A stretch of 64,000 bases of DNA, from the NCBI GenBank assembly GCA_963701995.1, contig OY969693.1:1302001-1366000 (forward strand). Reading direction: 5' to 3'. Both the position numbers and the translations under genes were made by a program. The DNA comes from Methanoflorens sp963701995 (GTDB lineage: Archaea > Halobacteriota > Bog-38 > Methanoflorentales > Methanoflorentaceae). The notes under the pieces are model-generated. The model made no database searches. It was given only the letters and a program-made list of their open reading frames with translations, and was not told the origin of the DNA. Numbering within the stretch: position 1 is the stretch's first letter; each line of letters begins with the position of its first letter. Shown piece by piece: positions 1 to 8,544 of this stretch.

Positions 1-493
1 ATTATGGCCCTGAGGACATGGGGCATTTCTTTTAACTAGCTTGCAATCGACAGGCGCGCTTTAGATGCCGGCTAGTATCTTGCATCATACGACTCATTTC
101 GCAAAAATGATGAAAACGTTCACAAAACGTCCTCGTAAATGATCGATGAGGTATCCTTCACTGCTAACAATATCGTCTATATCAGGCGGAATCTGAGCTG
201 TATCTAATGTCTTCCGTTTAAATCCGTAGGGGTGTCCTCAGGCCATTCCAGAATACTCATTCTACTGTCAGCTGCGAGGACTAGCCCTTCTGGACACTTG
301 ACCGCTACAACTTGTAGTCACAATCCGGGGTCATGAAAGACGCGAGAAATAGGTTTTCGTTTTGTTAACCGATGAAGGAAAACAAACTGGGTCACGTTGC
401 AACAGGATTTTGCGCAGCTTTATTATCACTAACAAACACATTAAGCCCATAAATAGCATATTGTAAGCAAATAGCCCACTTTGGGATGAAGAT
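1..493. other. Intergenic stretch, no gene recognised
   Basis: I see no convincing gene here. On the minus strand about 42 codons stay open around positions 100-230 and read like protein (containing PPDIDDIVSSEGYLIDHL), but there is no start codon and a stop lies just upstream. It may be the end of a decayed gene. The last 60 bases before 494 are AT-rich and could hold a promoter for the next gene. Confidence 0.3.
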
Positions 494-1615
494 TTGATCC
501 ACGGGGACGATGCGGTGCTTGTTCCAATCTTTTTAGCAGAAGACGTTGTTAGTGCCTCTCAGTTAATTGTCAATATTCTTGGCATTGGAGTGATAGCCGC
601 AGGCGTTTTCGTATTTTTTTATTGGTGGCGGATTGCGCTCGCGGACAAGTTTCAGCTTTGGCACTTCATTTTTTGGTCTCCTATGATGACAAGACATGAG
701 GTCATACGGCGATGCACAAAAAAGGAATCTTCGGGCTGCTGGGATGATGATGAGTGTGAAGCCCAATATGTTCATCAAGATCCGTCGGGAAGGTACAGCC
801 AAGAGGGCTGGAACGTGCACATTAACGTGCCGGCTGTAACTTTGAGAGGCCAAATCGTCAATCCTTATCCTTGGCCACTCATGGTCAAAGGCGCACTTTT
901 CAGTTGGGTGCGTTTTGCAGACGAAAACTGCAGCATGATCCTGTTTAACCAGCGCCCAGCCGATGAGACTGATCAGTACAAATGGAACGATGCTGGATGG
1001 CGCCTGAAGTTTTTAGGTCGAAGTGTTTTGCCAGAAGATACCGCCCAAGCGGCAACCGCAGGTCTTGAGTTCAAGGTGCACGAAGAATTTCGGCCGATCA
1101 TTGTTGACCCGCGCTCACATGAAGAGATTGAACTGGTGTTTATGCCCAACCACCTCCTTTACTGTCCTAGTCTCGGCAAACCCCGGATTGACAATAAAAA
1201 AGACGAAAGGGCTGTGCAAGGCGCAAAGACAAGGATAGCATTAGAGATGGAAATCCCTGTAGGGCTGCCTCAGAAGCCCAAACAGCAAGCCGACGTGATG
1301 GACAAGAGTTGTGAGCACGTTCCAAATATGCCAATCGGCTGGCCCAAGTTAGAACCAGGAGTTTATAAGTGCTCACTTACGTTGTCGCGTAACAGATTGC
1401 TTGGCAGTGACGAAGAGCTAAGCTTCTTTTGTGATATATATGAGACTGACATTAACTTCCTTAAAAATCAAGACAAAATGGGTAATGGAGGCTATCTCAG
1501 CTGGAACTGCTTAAGACTACAAGAGGTAGAGAACAGCACTCGCAAACATATAACCGCAGATTTGTTTGAGAAGAGCGACCCAATACGAAACGTTTTTCAT
1601 TCGCGCGAGGATTAG
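494..1615 (+). CDS. Hypothetical single-pass membrane protein
   Basis: A 373-residue protein I do not recognise. A hydrophobic segment at about residues 19-44 looks like one transmembrane helix placed near the N-terminus, followed by about 325 soluble residues with no motif I know, moderately rich in charged residues and Trp. This resembles a membrane-anchored protein with a large soluble domain. The start used is TTG at 494; no ATG start is available before the helix and no clear Shine-Dalgarno sequence is seen, so the start is uncertain. It stands alone, with no operon partner on either side, next to the first copy of the tRNA-linked repeat. No function is proposed. Confidence 0.6.
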   Translation: MIHGDDAVLVPIFLAEDVVSASQLIVNILGIGVIAAGVFVFFYWWRIALADKFQLWHFIFWSPMMTRHEVIRRCTKKESSGCWDDDECEAQYVHQDPSGRYSQEGWNVHINVPAVTLRGQIVNPYPWPLMVKGALFSWVRFADENCSMILFNQRPADETDQYKWNDAGWRLKFLGRSVLPEDTAQAATAGLEFKVHEEFRPIIVDPRSHEEIELVFMPNHLLYCPSLGKPRIDNKKDERAVQGAKTRIALEMEIPVGLPQKPKQQADVMDKSCEHVPNMPIGWPKLEPGVYKCSLTLSRNRLLGSDEELSFFCDIYETDINFLKNQDKMGNGGYLSWNCLRLQEVENSTRKHITADLFEKSDPIRNVFHSRED

Positions 1616-1849
1616 ATCTGACTTGTTTCCAAAGTTGAACTGCAAACGTCACGTAACGCGAGCACAACGATTATCGTTAATATCGCATGCCCTCAATAGG
1701 AGACGCCTGAGTACTTCTCTTAAGGCGACGCATTGAAAATAAGGCGGGAAAGGCGAATAACAAACCTTAACCCGTACCGCGCCTGACGTTGGAATCGTGG
1801 CCGGACACTGAACCTTGCCCCAACATTCTTTCTGATTTTGGATTGCGAA

Positions 1850-2100
1850 CAAGAGCTGCTTGAAATCCATCGCAGCAAAACCTCACTCCACCGTGCAATA
1901 ACGAGTTACGAGTATCCAACCATGTGGCTACCGCACACATTCTCGAGACTTGCCGCCCTTCCACGCGAATTTGTCAGACTATTTACAACGGATCGTTGGC
2001 CTTTCTCACAGTGATATCACTCTCAGAAAGCCCGTCAAAACCCACCGAATCCTCCGCCTTCACACGGCGGAGGTCGCCGGTTCGAATCCGGCCGAGCCGT
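1850..2100 (+). repeat. tRNA-Val-linked repeat, copy 1 (degenerate ORF)
   Basis: First of four dispersed copies. The conserved reading frame starts LLEIHRSK and continues through PHTFS and a NGSLAFLTVIS-like block, then runs into the 3' half of a tRNA-Val. Here the frame is broken around 1963-1970 by a one-base loss between the LAALP and TRICQTIYNG blocks, so it cannot make the whole peptide. Related copies are at 5755, 19079 and 20195. I do not recognise the protein family. Confidence 0.7.
2052..2100 (+). pseudogene. 3' half of tRNA-Val (anticodon CAC)
   Basis: The anticodon stem CCGCC/GGCGG closes a seven-base loop with anticodon CAC at 2061-2063. A five-base variable region follows, then the T-arm (GCCGG, loop TTCGAAT, CCGGC) and a 3' acceptor strand CGAGCCG. 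No matching 5' acceptor or D-arm exists just upstream, where the repeat ORF sits instead, so this is a half tRNA. The likely origin is an integration scar at a tRNA 3' end; a split tRNA gene is less likely. Confidence 0.75.
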
Positions 2101-2504
2101 TTGTTTTTTGGGTTTGATTTGAGCCGCCCTTACCGCGAACTAAGTCTCGCGGCTGAACGATACTAACTTCTGGGGTAAGCAGTTTGGAAAATTGCTTCAA
2201 ATCTAGCATTGCTAAATCTTGTCAATATAGCCTTATTTAATCAATTGGAGACCAAAAAAAGCCATTGTAACAAAGCTCTGTTACAAAGCTATAAATCCCG
2301 TTTTTGATGAGTCCCTGCTAATAGAAACCACGGCAGACTCATGTTAAGTGTGGCGCGTTTCACCGAGCCGATGTTTGAGCAAAAAATGTGGAGGATATTT
2401 ATGAACGAAAAAGTTGCTCAAATTGCCAAGGCCGTTTAAATTCCCGATATGAAACGCCTGATAAATGGAGGCAATCAAACCACAATTCGAAAGGAGAGAC
2501 GGAT

Positions 2505-5500
2505 ATGACATTAAAGACAGATGGGCTTACTAACATAGGCATGGGTAACGGCAAAACCACCAACTTCCTAGTTGAATATGATACTGTGCTGTTCGATTCC
2601 TTGCCGGCCAGCCAACAGAGTGCCGTCAAGGCGAACTTGATAGCGAACGCCAATGCATTACTGTCGGTGATCGAGAATGAGTTCACTGCACTGACAGGAT
2701 GGTTCAACGTTCCCAGCAGCAAGTTCGGGACCGGCCACCGCCAAGTTGTGAAACTAAATCAGGCTGATGGGAGCGGGGCAGTCAACTGGGGCTATGGTGG
2801 TGACATTCATCTGGACGCGCAGAGCCGCAACAATAACGCCGCCAATGCTGCGGATATAGTGAACATGCTTTTCGTGGCAGAATTCGCGGAAGTACTTATG
2901 GACATTAACGGCAAGTGGAGCCGATTTGACAGCAGTGGTGAAGGCCTTTCCATGTACTGTTCTATAGAGCGGTTTCCAGCAGGGAACTATGATTACTACG
3001 GTTCGTTGGTCGATATGTGGCTGAACAAACACCCTCGTCAGGACTGGGTGAACGCTACCGAAGGAACCGACGGAAATTTTATCAGCTTCGCCTGTGCCGT
3101 TGCTTCCATCTACTACCTTAACACACAACTGAACTTTAGTATTGACCAGATCATTGCCGCCGGTGCGTCAAACCTAGCCAGCACCTATCGGAACTTGACT
3201 GCCGATTCCGGCGATCCCTATCCTTTTTTCGCGGGCCTGCTCGAGCACGTCTACCCTTCGTCAGCCAATGTTAGTCTACCAGGCCCAGATCTTGACGACC
3301 CATTCCCGGAGGCTCTACTCTCTTTCTGGATGGATAAAAACACGTTCGGCAAAGATGAAGTGCAGGACGTGATCAATACCAGCGGAGGCAAGTGGGAAAA
3401 GGCATTTTGGTTGGTGGTGGAAGGCTTCAGCAAAGATTCATTCAGTGCTTTGAGCGTGACGATACCAGCACTGACCGGATCATTCGCGAGGCTGAATGGG
3501 GTTTCGATTTCACAACATCTAAGCCCGCAGAACGAGCTTGATATCGACTTCGAGAACGCAACAGATCCGCAGGCTCCGCAAAGAATCCGCGTACCATTTG
3601 ATATTATGTTTGACAGTGCATCTCTGGCGGACTTCCCACCTTTGGGAAGTCAAGCCTATGAGCTTGATGCCTCGCTCACCATAGCTGGAACAAAGGTACG
3701 CGGCTCGGACGCCTCAACCCAGTTCGCGCTCATTGCTGGCGCCGATCCCTACTTCACGAACATCGACCCAGCCCAAAATAACGTCTTCTATTTGAGCCAG
3801 GATTTGCGGGTATTCACCGCCACGCCTGCTCAGAACAGCAATCCCATATCAGGAGGCCCTGCGTTCACGGACGACAGCCCCCTTGGGGCATTCTCCTACA
3901 TCCAGCAGTTGCTGACTTGGCTCAACGATCCGAGCAACCACTTCACCGACGGCACCAAAGACCCCTTTGCCTCCGGCATAATCCCTCAACCAGCTGACGC
4001 GCTACAGGGAGACTCCTCAGTGACGCCTTTTACCTACGATTTTAGCGATTTCTTCAATCCTAAGCGCGACAATAATTACAACTTCGCTGTGGTCAGGGTA
4101 CGCCTGCGGGGTACTGCCGGGCCTGCCGGCGCCGCAAAGAACGTGCGCCTGTTCTTCCGTCTCTGGTCTACTGAGACCGCCGACACAGACTACCAGACCG
4201 GTTCGACCTACCCTTGCACGTGGGACACAGCTGGGCAGCCTGATTCACCCCTGGTTGGAACAGATCACAACACCCTGCCATTCTTCGCCACCGGAGATCT
4301 CTCCGGCAACACAGACTATGTTGCCGGCGGCGCCAACATACGCGACATACAGATTCCCGACGGACAAGACAACATCTGGGCGTACTATGGCTGCTTCTTG
4401 AACCTCTACGATTCGAACAATGTAATTGATGGTACGGCCGTCCAGGGGTGGTTGACCGGCACGCACCACTGTATCGTCGCACAGATTGCGTATGATGACG
4501 CCCCTATTTACCCTGGTGCGAGCCCGGAGAGCTCAGATAAGCTGGCCCAGCGCAACCTGCAGGTCACGCTTTCTGATAATCCCGGACCCGCCGCAACACA
4601 CCGGATCCCACAGACGTTTGACCTACGTCCAAGCGCAGCTGTCTCGACCGGACTCCTTTACCCAGACGAGTTAATGATCGACTGGGGTAGTATACCAGAC
4701 GGCAGCGTCGCCTCTATCTACTGGCCTCAAGTCCTCGCTTCTGATGTGCTTGCGCTCGCCTCAAAAATCTACTGCAGCCACACTCTTTCAGCCGGCGACA
4801 CCCATACTATTAAGTGCAAGGTTACCGGTGGTGTGACCTATGTTCCGATTCCGCCCGGAGCGGGCGAGAACTTCGCCAGCCTGTTCACCGTGGATCTTCC
4901 GACGACGGTCGTTGCCAGACAAGAGTTTAATATCGTGGTCCGTAGGATTGCCACCCACCGGATCGCGGAGATCGATCGTGCCACACGTGCTCTTCCTTCG
5001 ACCAAAGGCATAGTTAAAAAGGGTGAGAAGCCGATAGCTGGCAAGCCACCGGTGGAGGAGGTTGAGAAAGCTGCGGCCTATCGGCTCAGAAGGTGGCGCT
5101 ACGTCGTCGGAACATTTCAGATCAAGATCCCGGTCGCAACCGGGGAAGAGATGCTGTTTCCCGAGGCAAATACACTTGCCATCATGAGGTGGCGGCTGCA
5201 ACAAATGGCGCCATCCAACCGATGGTATCCTGTGCTCGAGCGCTACATCAACTACATCGCTGCTCGAGTAGATGGTCTCGGAGGCGACTCTAGTAGTATC
5301 CTGCCCTCGCCGAACGGTGTGCCAGCCGAACACATCGTTATCACCAAGAATGAGTACACTGGCTACGTATACGAAGTCCTCTTCGATTGCTTTGGCGATT
5401 TCGAAGGGTTTGTGCTGAGCGATTGCAGTGGCACACACGCTTTCAAGACACGAGAACCTGGGATCAGAGAACTCGTTCTTCGAGCTTGCAGAGAACATTT

Positions 5501-5567
5501 GCTACTCTGCGTGTACGCTGAAGGTGGACATGTACATCGAATCCGTAAGCTAGTAATTCGATGTTGA
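2505..5567 (+). CDS. Large protein with degenerate zincin-like domain
   Basis: About 1020 residues from ATG 2505, chosen over the upstream frame-open start at 2388 because a good Shine-Dalgarno (AAGGAGAG, 2491-2498) sits right before it. The N-terminal 250 residues resemble a family of metallopeptidase-like proteins. The block FVAEFAEVLMD occupies the place of a zincin HExxH helix, and SSGEGLSM resembles the third-ligand region. The first His is Ala and the second is Glu, so zinc catalysis is unlikely. Beyond about residue 330 the protein is Asp/Asn/Pro/Gly-rich with beta-sandwich character. There is no clear signal peptide after Met 2505. Two tiny ORFs with their own Shine-Dalgarno-like sites precede the start (about 2401 and 2450) and could be a leader. 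Function unknown. Confidence 0.7.
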   Translation: MTLKTDGLTNIGMGNGKTTNFLVEYDTVLFDSLPASQQSAVKANLIANANALLSVIENEFTALTGWFNVPSSKFGTGHRQVVKLNQADGSGAVNWGYGGDIHLDAQSRNNNAANAADIVNMLFVAEFAEVLMDINGKWSRFDSSGEGLSMYCSIERFPAGNYDYYGSLVDMWLNKHPRQDWVNATEGTDGNFISFACAVASIYYLNTQLNFSIDQIIAAGASNLASTYRNLTADSGDPYPFFAGLLEHVYPSSANVSLPGPDLDDPFPEALLSFWMDKNTFGKDEVQDVINTSGGKWEKAFWLVVEGFSKDSFSALSVTIPALTGSFARLNGVSISQHLSPQNELDIDFENATDPQAPQRIRVPFDIMFDSASLADFPPLGSQAYELDASLTIAGTKVRGSDASTQFALIAGADPYFTNIDPAQNNVFYLSQDLRVFTATPAQNSNPISGGPAFTDDSPLGAFSYIQQLLTWLNDPSNHFTDGTKDPFASGIIPQPADALQGDSSVTPFTYDFSDFFNPKRDNNYNFAVVRVRLRGTAGPAGAAKNVRLFFRLWSTETADTDYQTGSTYPCTWDTAGQPDSPLVGTDHNTLPFFATGDLSGNTDYVAGGANIRDIQIPDGQDNIWAYYGCFLNLYDSNNVIDGTAVQGWLTGTHHCIVAQIAYDDAPIYPGASPESSDKLAQRNLQVTLSDNPGPAATHRIPQTFDLRPSAAVSTGLLYPDELMIDWGSIPDGSVASIYWPQVLASDVLALASKIYCSHTLSAGDTHTIKCKVTGGVTYVPIPPGAGENFASLFTVDLPTTVVARQEFNIVVRRIATHRIAEIDRATRALPSTKGIVKKGEKPIAGKPPVEEVEKAAAYRLRRWRYVVGTFQIKIPVATGEEMLFPEANTLAIMRWRLQQMAPSNRWYPVLERYINYIAARVDGLGGDSSSILPSPNGVPAEHIVITKNEYTGYVYEVLFDCFGDFEGFVLSDCSGTHAFKTREPGIRELVLRACREHLLLCVYAEGGHVHRIRKLVIRC

Positions 5568-5754
5568 CATTTGGCATGAGCTGGGGTCCGACAAATCGAA
5601 AATGAGTATCGTTATTCGTCCATTTTGAAAAACTAAGACATCATTAGAATAAATCGCAAGCGTTAAACTGAGATGTAGCGTGTGAGTTGATATGCTATCT
5701 TGTGATTAACTCTTAACCCGACTATCAATGAGCCCTATAAATGACACTGGCCAC

Positions 5755-6006
5755 GGGAGCCTGTTGGAGCTTCATCGTAGCACCATCTCGCTGCACCATG
5801 CAAAGACCGGATATGAGTACCCTATAATCCGCTTACCTCACACGTTTTCCATACTTGCGGGGCTCCCTGCCCAAATCTTTCAGACCATTCACAGGGGCGC
5901 CCTTGCTTTTCTCGTGGTTATATCGCCTGAAGAAAACGCCTCAAAAAGCTCAGAATCCTCCGCCTTGACATGGCGGAGATCGCCGGTTCGAATCCGGCCG
6001 AGCCCA
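5755..6006 (+). repeat. tRNA-Val-linked repeat, copy 2 (intact frame)
   Basis: Second copy, and one of two in which the reading frame is unbroken from LLELHRST through YEYPIIRLPHTFS and GALAFLVVIS into the tRNA part. The last 15 or so codons of the open frame are simply translated tRNA sequence (RRSPVRIRPSP), a well-known annotation artefact. An in-frame ATG lies at 5728. Whether the peptide is made is unknown; conservation at the amino-acid level among copies suggests the sequence once coded for protein. Confidence 0.7.
5960..6006 (+). pseudogene. 3' half of tRNA-Val (anticodon GAC)
   Basis: Anticodon stem CCGCC/GGCGG with loop TTGACAT (anticodon GAC, 5967-5969), variable AGATC, T-arm GCCGG-TTCGAAT-CCGGC, then CGAGCCC and discriminator A. 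It is a perfect 3' half of tRNA-Val without any D-arm or 5' acceptor strand upstream. Confidence 0.75.
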
Positions 6007-6186
6007 TCGTTCTTTTTCCGATTCTAAGCTCACTACGTTCTGCTTTCTTCAGGCGATGCTGTAACCTACGTTTCATAGCTCAATTTGGATGACCAAGAGG
6101 GTCGCCTATATCAGGCGGATGTCAGATAGTAGCACACGTTCTGTTAATGACAAAACGTTAAGTGCCGGTTAACCAAGTGCTTCAGG

Positions 6187-6996
6187 ATGTACATCTTTGT
6201 CGATAAGGCAGCAGGCAGGATTTCACAGCCAGAATTCTCCTACTTTGGGGTGCAGGCGTATTGGGGTACCACAAGACATTTTGGAGCTTTAATCGCCACA
6301 GAAGAGCTTGCTGAAGTGTGCCATATCAACAAAGACACATACGTCTTGGAGGTCGGCTGCGGCGTTGGACAAACGGCGTGCCATCTGGCAAAAACTTATA
6401 GCTGTCGATTGGTTGGTGTAGACCTTTCTGAACAGATGATTGATTTGTCCCGAAAAAGGGCGAGCAGAGAGGGCGTGGCTGACAGACTTGAATTCAGAAC
6501 AGCAGACGCACAACACTTACCATTCGAGGAAAGCCTCTTCGACGTCGTAATTTGTGAATCCGTCACAGCATTTCTAGACGATCCGCTGAAGGCGGTGCGT
6601 GAGTATGTGCGAGTGGCGCAGCCAGGAGGATACGTTGGGCTTAATGAGGGCACGTGGATAAGGACTCCGCCTCCAACAAATTTGGTTGAATTTATTGATC
6701 GCACAATGGCAAAAGCGACGTTTCTCACGTCTGATGAATGGAGAGAATTGATGGGTAAAGCTGGATTGACGGACATCATAGGGAGAACGCATACACTTAC
6801 CGCGCTACGCCAGTTGATTAATGAGATAAGAGGTTTAGGTTTCAATGACCTCGCAAGAGGGTGGTGCAGGTTCTTCTCTCTGTATATTAAAAGTCCGGCG
6901 TTTAGGCAATACGCAAAAGAAATAAGGCCCTCCTACGCGGTCATTAAGAGCTTGTTCGCTTACTTAGGGTTCGGAATATATGTTGGCAGGAAATGA
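6187..6996 (+). CDS. SAM-dependent class I methyltransferase
   Basis: A 269-residue methyltransferase with the Rossmann-type SAM fold. Motif I is LEVGCGVGQTA (about residues 55-65), an acidic residue ends the next strand (VGVDLSEQM, about 75-84), then TADAQHLPFEESLFDVVICE (post-I and motif II, about 101-121) and LKAVREYVRVAQPGGYVGLNEG (motif III region). The C-terminal third is specific to this subgroup and does not identify the substrate, which could be a small molecule, quinone or lipid precursor. It stands alone, 180 bases after the tRNA half of repeat copy 2, so it may be cargo of the element that left the tRNA scar. No strong Shine-Dalgarno sequence is visible. Confidence 0.85.
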   Translation: MYIFVDKAAGRISQPEFSYFGVQAYWGTTRHFGALIATEELAEVCHINKDTYVLEVGCGVGQTACHLAKTYSCRLVGVDLSEQMIDLSRKRASREGVADRLEFRTADAQHLPFEESLFDVVICESVTAFLDDPLKAVREYVRVAQPGGYVGLNEGTWIRTPPPTNLVEFIDRTMAKATFLTSDEWRELMGKAGLTDIIGRTHTLTALRQLINEIRGLGFNDLARGWCRFFSLYIKSPAFRQYAKEIRPSYAVIKSLFAYLGFGIYVGRK

Positions 6997-7214
6997 ACGA
7001 TGCGCAGCAATCATTTGTACTTCCGCCGAAATGCAAGCCTCTCTCACCTGTCGTCTGGCCTATCAGCTCATAGCTCTTTATTTTTTTTCGATTAGAGCGT
7101 GGAAAAGGTCCTTTCTGATTCCGTAGCTAAACGACAACCCTTATACTATTTCCGCAATACCTTAGCAGTTAAGACATATTTTCAAAAATGAACTATGTTC
7201 GAGAGGATGAACGT

Positions 7215-7631
7215 ATGACAAAGAAGTTGCTGACGGCGTGCGTTGTGTTTATCCTAGTCGCTATTCTTGTGGGGGCGGCGGGCTGCACCTCACTAAACTC
7301 AAACACAAATCCGTCAACGGCCAGCGCGCTGAGCTCGTCGTCGAACGCCGTGCAATCGACGGCGACAACATCCACAATACACGTCGCGAGTAATCCGTCG
7401 ACTAAAACGCTTAAGCAATCAGCTCTGACTGCGAATCAGTTGTCCAGGCGTCAATCCTACGGCGGCCCATACTATGCGAGTTCAAAGTCATTGACAAAAA
7501 GATACCACTACCCGGGATGTTTTGAAGTTGCAAATATTGACGCGGAGAACCTCATTGCATTCAATACCCATGTAGAAGCGTGCGCCGCTGGTTTCAAGCC
7601 GTGCGTGCGCTGTGACCCCCCCACCGTTTAA
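7215..7631 (+). CDS. Lipoprotein with Cys4-type zinc-binding tail
   Basis: About 138 residues from ATG 7215, preferred over ATG 7188 because GAGAGGATG precedes it and the signal sequence then starts properly with MTKKLL. The signal peptide ends in a lipobox (LVGAAGC), followed by a Ser/Thr/Asn-rich linker. The last 40 residues (YHYPGC, about 20 residues with ENLIAF, then CAAGFKPCVRCDPP) form the small Cys-rich domain seen at the ends of some secreted nucleases and in Ada-type metal-binding modules, where Cys residues hold zinc. It is probably exported and lipid-anchored on the cell surface. Function unknown; a metal- or DNA-binding role is inferred from the tail only. Confidence 0.75.
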   Translation: MTKKLLTACVVFILVAILVGAAGCTSLNSNTNPSTASALSSSSNAVQSTATTSTIHVASNPSTKTLKQSALTANQLSRRQSYGGPYYASSKSLTKRYHYPGCFEVANIDAENLIAFNTHVEACAAGFKPCVRCDPPTV

Positions 7632-7834
7632 CGGCACTTCGTATTAAAAAATGTTTGACTTTACGCAAACTCGCTTTGTTTACGGTATCTTGTCGCGCTT
7701 CTGTACACGCAAACGTCAAGTCTATCGGACTAACCTCCGTGAAGGTAGCGCGAACCGTTTAAGAGGCTGTAGTCGAATGAGGAGTGCGATAACTGACTTT
7801 TGCGCTCCTCCTCGAAAACCACTGCTTACTGAAA

Positions 7835-8464
7835 CTACCCTCTCACGCGCTTAATGATCCGCTCCCTATGGTAAATAACGTAGCCAATGAGCGCCATTAT
7901 CCCTGCAATCACCGCGACGTCAAGATAAATAAATAGCCCCTCAAGGTCGGTCCAGTGAGGTCCAAATAGGAAGCCAACACAGGCGAGGCCAAAGCACCAT
8001 GGCAGCGACCCTGCCGCTGTGTAGAGGGAGAACTTCTTCACGTCCATACGGACGATGCCCGCCGGGAGTGAGAGGAACGTTCGGACGACCGGGAGCATCC
8101 GGCTGAAGAAGACCGCGCGGTCACCATGGCTCACAAACCACGCATCCGCGCGGTCAAGCTCCTTTTCGCGTATGAACACGTACTTGCCATAACGTACGAG
8201 AAACGGTCTGCCGCCGAATAGCCCGACGTAGTAGAGGACTAGGGAGCCGGCGAGACAGCCAAGCGTGCCCGCGAGGGTGACACCCAAAAGCGTTAGGCCT
8301 CCTTTCCAGACCACATATCCCGCGAAGGGCATGATAATCTCGCTCGGTAAGGGGATGCAGGCGCTCTCCAATCCCATGGCGATAAAGACGCCAAAATAGT
8401 CGAGCTGTTCAATGGCGCTGACGATGAAATTGCTGAGCGTTTCAGTTATGCTGAGGCTTAGCAT
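7835..8464 (-). CDS. DedA family membrane protein
   Basis: A 209-residue polytopic membrane protein of the DedA/SNARE-associated family. Typical features are the early ESACIPLPSEIIMPFAGY block (residues 33-50), GCLAGSLVLYYVGLFGGRPF (69-88), and the conserved FFSRMLPVVRTFLSLPAGI block (118-136) with its arginines. Family members are linked to phospholipid flipping and membrane homeostasis. The start ATG at 8464 follows GAGGG, and a TATA-like CTTATAAG lies near 8491-8498. It lies downstream of the P-type ATPase gene on the same strand, but with its own promoter-like box. Confidence 0.9.
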   Translation of the reverse strand: MLSLSITETLSNFIVSAIEQLDYFGVFIAMGLESACIPLPSEIIMPFAGYVVWKGGLTLLGVTLAGTLGCLAGSLVLYYVGLFGGRPFLVRYGKYVFIREKELDRADAWFVSHGDRAVFFSRMLPVVRTFLSLPAGIVRMDVKKFSLYTAAGSLPWCFGLACVGFLFGPHWTDLEGLFIYLDVAVIAGIMALIGYVIYHRERIIKRVRG

Positions 8465-8544
8465 GTGCCCTCGTTAGAAATCTCGTATGTCTTATAAGGA
8501 TATCGCGCAAACGCTCCTCATCAGAGCCATCGCTTCGTTTTCAG

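Noticed and set aside
1850..2100. Split or intron-containing tRNA gene at the tRNA-Val halves
   Set aside because: The anticodon loop is uninterrupted and no 5' half exists within the window, so a normal intron at position 37/38 cannot explain it; trans-split genes remain only a remote possibility.
4788..5498. Minus-strand open frame of 236 codons
   Set aside because: Lies inside the large protein gene on the plus strand, with no domain or start signal.
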